From Diphasiastrum complanatum (taxonomy: Eukaryota; Streptophyta; Lycopodiopsida; Lycopodiales; Lycopodiaceae): a stretch of DNA of 64,000 nt. The stretch lies in NCBI GenBank assembly GCA_029204225.1, contig CM055108.1:25739803-25803802 (forward strand), read 5' to 3'. Within the stretch, counting starts at the first letter, position 1, and every line of letters starts with the position of its first letter. The notes beneath the pieces are model-generated. The model searched no databases. It saw only the letters and a program-made list of their open reading frames with translations, and was not told where the DNA came from. Positions 58,912 to 64,000 of the stretch are shown piece after piece. Made by a program: the position numbers and the translations under genes.

Positions 58912-59555
58912 TGTTGGAGGGTTTGCGGATCCCAAGGCAACCCTAACAATAGTTAATAAGTGAGAGGGATTTGGCACCCTGTGTGTGTAAGTCCAACCCA
59001 ATGATTACATAGCAATTTGATTAATCAGAAAGTCAATAAAAGGACTTTAGGCCTTTTTGCAGGACTTTTAATGTCGCAGGGCCTAAATGTCAAGTTAGTG
59101 AATAAAGTTGGGTTTCCCTCCAATTTGAATGGTTCTCACTCTTTTTTAAGTTTGAATAATTAGAGAGGCATAAATGGGCCAATAGGATTCAGAGGCCAGA
59201 GTCCTCCTCTCTACTATAAAAATAGACCAACTCGAGTTCCTACACATGTTCATTTCCTCATTTCAATAAAGGAGATTGGTTCTCATCTTAAATGGATTGA
59301 TGAATGTCCTTGCTCTCTATCACTTTTCCTCCATTTCTCATGCTTTCTTTGGATTTTTTTAATTGTTGGATCTGATTGTTATTGGGATTGTATGTTGTTA
59401 TACTTTTTATGAGAGAGAAAGAGTAAGCTATCTTGTTGTGGATCGTAGTGTTAATGCTTAGGGTTAATGGATGTTAAAGTTAGATTTGGATCTTCCATTC
59501 ATGCTGAAATTTGAACTATACTATCGCTCTCATGGGAACGAATCTATGCGTGACA
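58912..59555 (+). repeat. LTR of the TGTTGGAGGG family, copy C (5' LTR of a gypsy element)
   Basis: Begins TGTTGGAGGGTTTGCGGATC and keeps the same block order as copies A and B to about CTATCGCTCTCATGGGA. It is followed about 100 bases later by gypsy gag and protease in the same direction, which assigns the LTR family to Ty3/gypsy. Confidence 0.8.
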
Positions 59556-59658
59556 ACTAACTTCGTCTCTTTGATGCTAGATTGATTAGATCTTGGCTCT
59601 TGGATACCCGGAATGTTTAACCTAACCTGCCCCACCAAAGCACTCCGCTCCTCCTGCC

Positions 59659-60425
59659 AATTTGATGGAACCAGAATGGTACAGAAGTGCTGAGCAAGAA
59701 GGTGGATCGTCAGAACAGTATGTTATATATGCTGCCGCGCAACAACAAGCATCTAGAAACTGGACCAGAGCACCACTTGGATGCTTTGCATGTGGAGAAA
59801 ATCACAGAGTTGCAGAATGTCCAAAAAAAGAAAAATTTGTACCATTCTATCGTGACTGTGGTTATGGGCATTGCTATAAAGACTGTCCTGCAAGACCGAA
59901 GCCACCACCAGCTATAGCTCCTGGAAATTTGATAACAATCAAGCGAAGACCAGTAGCTCAGAATAAATCAAGTACACCCTTGATTGTTGTCACCAGAGCA
60001 CAAAAGCAGAAAGAACCAGTAGTGGATCCAGTATCTGCTGATTCTATACCGTGGTTCAGGAGTTAACCTGATCTCTACAAAGCTATGTGCAAAATGGGAC
60101 CTTACAAAGATCAAGCCTGCTACTTTTACTATTAAGCTAGCTGATCAAACGACAGTTCATCTGCGAGGAATGGTTGAAGATATATCTGTCAAAATTGTGG
60201 GAATACAGTTCGTCATTACTTTTGTCGTAATGGACTTACCAAAAGCACCAAATGTCAATCGAGTCCTATTGGGACGTCCATGGTTACGAGTTGCGCAAGT
60301 AATTCATAACTAGGGTACCGGAAAAATCACTTTTGAAAATCGTGAACGTGCAATCAAAGTTGATCCTGCAACTTGGACTATCAAACCAGTGGTTCAAAAA
60401 GAGGATGATGATTCATCAACAACGG
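59659..60425 (+). pseudogene. Ty3/gypsy gag end and aspartic protease
   Basis: The first frame (59662-60066) has EPEWYRSAEQEGGSSEQYVI, a zinc knuckle CFACGENHRVAEC and a second knuckle whose first Cys is Tyr (YRDCGYGHCYKDC; one G-to-A change would explain it), then a Lys/Pro-rich linker. The protease follows one frame over, from about 60045: GSGVNLISTKLCAKW, FTIKLADQTTVHLRGM, VVMDLPKAPNVNRVLLGRPW. The Asp expected just before GSG is not visible in this frame. A TAG follows after VIHN. Fragment of an inactive element. Confidence 0.75.
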
Positions 60426-60429
60426 ATCA

Positions 60430-61010
60430 TACTTGTGAGCGAAGCCAAAATTTGACAAGTTTCGTGTCTTTGGATGTAGGGCCTATGTACATGTGCCAAA
60501 GGAGGAGCGAAGCAAACTTGATGCCAAAGCAATCAAGTGCATCTTTGTCGGTTATGATGAGAGGATGAAGGCGTACAAGTGTCTTGATCCTGTAATGAAC
60601 AAGATTCACATAAGCAAGGATGTAATCTTTGACTTGAAGAGGCCAGGGATCAGAAGATTTGGCAAAAATCCATGCAGGAGGAAATTGACTCAGTTAATCT
60701 TCTAAATGGAAAGGAACCCATTGGTAAGTAATGGATCTATAAACTCAAGTACATCGCCAATGGGACAACCAACCTTGAGGTACACACGATGGATGTAGGA
60801 ACAACATTTCCCAATGGAATTATCGAAGAGGACATGTACATGATCCGTCCATAAGGCTATGTCCTCAATGGTCAAAAAGATCAAGTATGCAAACTCCATA
60901 AAGCCTTGTATGGTCTGAAGCAATCGTGAAGAGCATGGCTCCATTGAATTAACACATTTATGATCGATCATGGATTTCAACCAATGTTAGCCGATTCTTT
61001 AGCATGTTAA
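60430..61010 (+). pseudogene. Copia integrase C-terminus and reverse transcriptase fragments
   Basis: Directly behind the gypsy protease, 60436-60700 reads FDKFRVFGCRAYVHVPKEER, KCIFVGYDERMKAYKCLDPV and ISKDVIFDL, the C-terminal part of copia integrase. 60780-60970 then reads IIEEDMYMIRP, VCKLHKALYGLKQS and DHGFQP, copia reverse transcriptase pieces, with stops at places where Gln and Arg occur in relatives. The catalytic YVDD is missing. Gypsy and copia pieces are in the same orientation but belong to different superfamilies. Confidence 0.75.
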
Positions 61011-62300
61011 ATCGAGTTAAAATCAATATTTTCAACTAGTTTTTATGATAGACTATGTGTAGAATTATCTAATGTACTACTTAATCGGCATGGATATTGG
61101 CCTGCATAGCCCATGCTGAAGGGGTATGGAGCATCATGATGTCCGTTGCACTTGGAACATCACGATAAATGGAGTATCGCAGAGACTGAGAGGTATCAGT
61201 AGAAGACATGATGACTGAAAGTAAGTGATACCCAATTTGAGTGATTTTTGGTGCAAAATCAAGCATTTTCTATAGTGAATCTAATCCCTTGATTAGTTCT
61301 TGGATTACGTAAGTAGTGGAATTGAGGATTATTAGACTTGCCCTTATTAGTTATTGGACCTTGACTTTAGATAAGGATAGGCCCTTAGCAGATTTGGTAG
61401 CTTTTTGGAAAGTTTCATTTGCTCCAACATATTATTTTTGGGAGTTGGAGACATTCATTCATTAGCTTTAATGATTAATACGGTTGAGTTTTGTGCATGG
61501 AACTTGCATGACTTGATTCTTGATTGTAGATGTTGATCTTTTAGTTGATTTTTAAGTTAGAGATAATCTCTAGTTCATCACTTAATCTTTTATGTTTTAT
61601 GTGATGCTATACTTCTAGATCTATTCACAACTTGGTATCAAGGAACTTCCTTTGTTGGGAGTGTTGAAATTGAGAAATAATCCATCTTGATTTTAGGCTT
61701 GCTACAAACATTGTACCATGCAAGTATGTTGTTCCATGAATGTAAATGCCAAATTTGGCCTAGATAGAACTCGAGCTATATGGATTTGTCATATCTAGTT
61801 TGATGATTACAACTTGCATATAGATTGTAGACTTAGAAATAGCATTATTATGCTTGTAGAAACTCGTGGCATATCACATGCATTTATTGTAAGTGATCCA
61901 TAGTGACATGCAAGGCATGCACAAAGTGAAATGGACACATGCATGATGACTTGTACAATTCTAGTCAGAACTAGGACACTTGGTAAAAGTAGGTAGAGAT
62001 ACATGCATGAGATATGACAAATGTCACATAGACTCTAGTTTTCACTTTAGATGTCATTAAAAGGTGGATGGATGTGGTTCTACCTTGAGCTACCTCAAAC
62101 TCCATAAATATGTGTAGCTATTCTCATAATTTATGATGAAGAACCAAAGCTTTGTAACTATCTCATGCCATTTTGGATCCACACCATTTTCGCTTGATAT
62201 CTCTCTGCTCATACACTAATTTCTTGTACTCTTGCTCATTTATGATTCATTGCTATCATTCTCTGATTCTTAGCATGCTAGTTCAATCTAGAATCAGGTT
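61011..62300. other. No gene recognised; possible LTR end at 62.05-62.30 kb
   Basis: The stretch 62100-62290 has a TATA-like CCATAAATATGTG and the CT-rich, TTCTTGTACTC-type text usual for a copia LTR R-U5 region, just before copia integrase, but borders could not be fixed. Confidence 0.3.
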
Positions 62301-62303
62301 ATT

Positions 62304-64000
62304 GTGCTAATCATAAAGCTTAATAAGATCTATCATACTTGTGGATCATCCCCACACTCAGATGTTCATTTTTCTTCTTCTAAAAGTATTGGTGGTGCAA
62401 CATGTTTTGTCACCTTTATTGATGACTTTACAAGATATACTTGGTTGTATCTACTTTCTTCAAAAGCTATGGTATTTGATCACTTCCTAATCTTCAAAGC
62501 TTATGTTGAGAAATATTTTTCTTTCAAAGTTAAAGCTTTAAGATGTGATGGGGGAGGTGAATACATCTCCAACACGTTATATGAATATTGTGAAGGTGAA
62601 GGAATAAAGAGAGAGTTTTCTTGTGCTTCACCATCTCAAAATGGAGTTGCTGAGAGGAAAAACTGATCTTTATGTGAATGTGCTAAAGCAATCCGAGTTG
62701 AAGCTTATTTGCCTATTGAATATTGGGGTGAAGCAATCAATTGTGCAAACTCTTTGTGCAATAGATTACCTCACAATGCACTTGCTGGAAAATCACCTTA
62801 TAAAGTCTTGTTTAAGAATAAAGCTAAGGTAGATCACCTTAGAGGTTTTGGATGTGCTTGCTTTGTTCATGTACCCTTGGAAACAAGGAAAAGATATGAT
62901 CCTAATTCTATTAAAGGGATCATGATTGAATATGCATCCAACAAGAAAGCTTATAGAATCTATGTTCTCTCTACCTCAACGGGATGTTATATTCCATGAA
63001 AATCAAAAATACATTCTTGAGGAGGCCAAGCTCAAAGATTCTCAAAAAGATACTCCAATCATCACCCTTGAAGACTATCATGGAGAGATGGAGCCAAGAA
63101 TTGAGGAGTCACCTCGAATCTTTTCACCAAGGATGTCTCAAAGAGAAAGATCCGAGCCTAGGAGGCTTACATATGAAGATAGAGGCAAGCAACTAGAACT
63201 CAACTCCACTAATTGTGCTTATTTTATTTCGAGGAGCCAAAGGATGTATATGATGCACTCAATTTGAAGGAATGGTATCTTGCCATAAAGGAGGAATATG
63301 ATGCTTTGATGGCCAACAAGACATGGGAGCTTGTGGATCTTCCATCCAACAAGCACACCATTGGTTGCAAGTGGATTTTTCGAGTCAAGTATAATCAAGA
63401 TGGCACAATCAACAAGTACAAGGCTAGGCTTTGTGCAAAGGGTTTTGCTCAAGTTTATGGACTTGATTGTGAGGAGACTTTTTCTCCAGTTGCAAAGATG
63501 GTATCAATTAGAATCATAATTTCTATTGCTTGTTTTTTCAATTGGCAAGTTCTTCAACTAGATGATTCTAATGCATTTTTAAATGGATATCTAGAAGAAG
63601 AGATTCATATGGATCAGCCTATTGGGTTCATCCATGACAAAGACAAAGTTTGCTTGCTCTTTAAAAGTCTATATGGACTAAAGCAAGCCCCAAGGTCATG
63701 GTATTCTCGACTTAACACCTTTCTTGATATCTTGGCTTTCAAAAAAGCAAGATACTCTATCACTCTCATCTTGTGAAGTTGAGTTATAAGGCACTCACTA
63801 CAACAATAAAAGGAAGTGCTTTGGATCAAGAGGTTGCTAGTGGAGCTAAAGATAATCATGGAAGATGATCTACCTATGATCATGTGTGACAACATTTCGG
63901 CACAAGCCCTTGCCAACAACCCGATATTCCATGCAAGGAGCAAACATATCGAGGTTGCACATCACTTCGTGAGAGAGAAGCTCATTGGAGGGGAAATCTA
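62304..64000 (+). pseudogene. Copia integrase, reverse transcriptase and RNase H, truncated at the window edge
   Basis: Integrase core at 62337-62664: GGATCFVTFIDDFTRYTWLY, ALRCDGGGEYIS, SPSQNGVAERKN supply the D-D-E triad. 62700-62997: EYWGEAINCANSLCNRLPHN, HLRGFGCACFVHVP. Reverse transcriptase from 63225: MANKTWELVDLPSNKHTIGC, KARLCAKGFAQVYGLDCEET, AFLNGYLEEEIHMDQPIGF, SLYGLKQAPRSWYSRLNTFL. After LDILAF the text jumps to the RNase H end (MCDNISAQALANNP, HARSKHIEVAHHFVREKL), deleting the YVDD region. Frame changes at 62666, about 62997 and 63776 and the deletion make it inactive. Confidence 0.85.

Overview
The window looks like land-plant nuclear DNA. It carries an alpha-expansin gene with both classic expansin introns, degenerate TTTAGGG-type repeats, Ty1/copia, Ty3/gypsy and CACTA (TNP2-type) remnants, solo LTRs, and very long pure (CT)n/(GA)n tracts in AT-rich sequence. 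I cannot name the species. No plastid, mitochondrial or bacterial operon structure is visible, and I found no tRNA or rRNA gene.

Layout. 0-3.5 kb: copia gag remnant, an LTR piece and the C-terminal part of a CACTA transposase. 3.6-4.4 kb: a segment (X) that recurs inverted at 29.5-30.25 kb. 5.3-6.7 kb: an alpha-expansin gene, three exons, correctly spliced but carrying three in-frame stops. 8.0-15.9 kb: an unrecognised gene (A), split by a 6.7 kb CACTA-like insertion that carries a SET-domain gene and a TNP2 transposase and is edged by clusters of the palindrome GCGTGGATAATCCACGC. 16.0-17.8 kb, opposite strand: a histone-H3-fold protein running in one frame into a Ulp1/C48-type cysteine protease. 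18.6-19.8 kb: gene C (decayed). 20.1-20.8 kb, opposite strand: a second H3-like gene beginning MARTKQT. 21.4-23.7 kb: gene D, three tandem copies. 24.2-28.8 kb: a copia-derived element with a 704-codon open frame. 29.5-34.4 kb: inverted X, a second Ulp1-like gene and a second copy of the gene A C-terminal exon, separated by a 1.27 kb fold-back element. 34.4-39.4 kb: gypsy gag and pol remnants, a decayed coiled-coil gene and a 1.04 kb solo LTR inside the integrase. 40.3-45.3 kb: GACGTC-rich block, microsatellites, degenerate telomere-like DNA. 48-60 kb: three LTRs of one family, a 4.4 kb nested inverted repeat, a minisatellite and a 535 bp palindromic insertion. 58.4-64 kb: an unrecognised gene cut by an LTR, then gypsy gag-protease joined to copia fragments and a second degenerate copia pol.

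The most interesting part is 8-24 kb. It is compact, with genes alternating in convergent and divergent order and gaps of about 0.1-0.8 kb, and it has a chromatin theme: two H3-like proteins keeping the H3K4 motif but lacking K9, a SET protein, and a SUMO-protease-like domain. The A/Ulp1 tail-to-tail pair occurs twice. Almost all genes outside the copia ORF carry in-frame stops that are mostly TAG or TGA where Gln (CAG) or Arg (CGA) would fit, as expected from CG/CHG methylation-driven C-to-T decay. One case is shown directly by tandem copies (CGA in one, TGA in the other). I infer a silenced, decaying cluster, possibly from a large mobile element or DNA virus, but no hallmark gene (polymerase, capsid, packaging ATPase) proves that origin.
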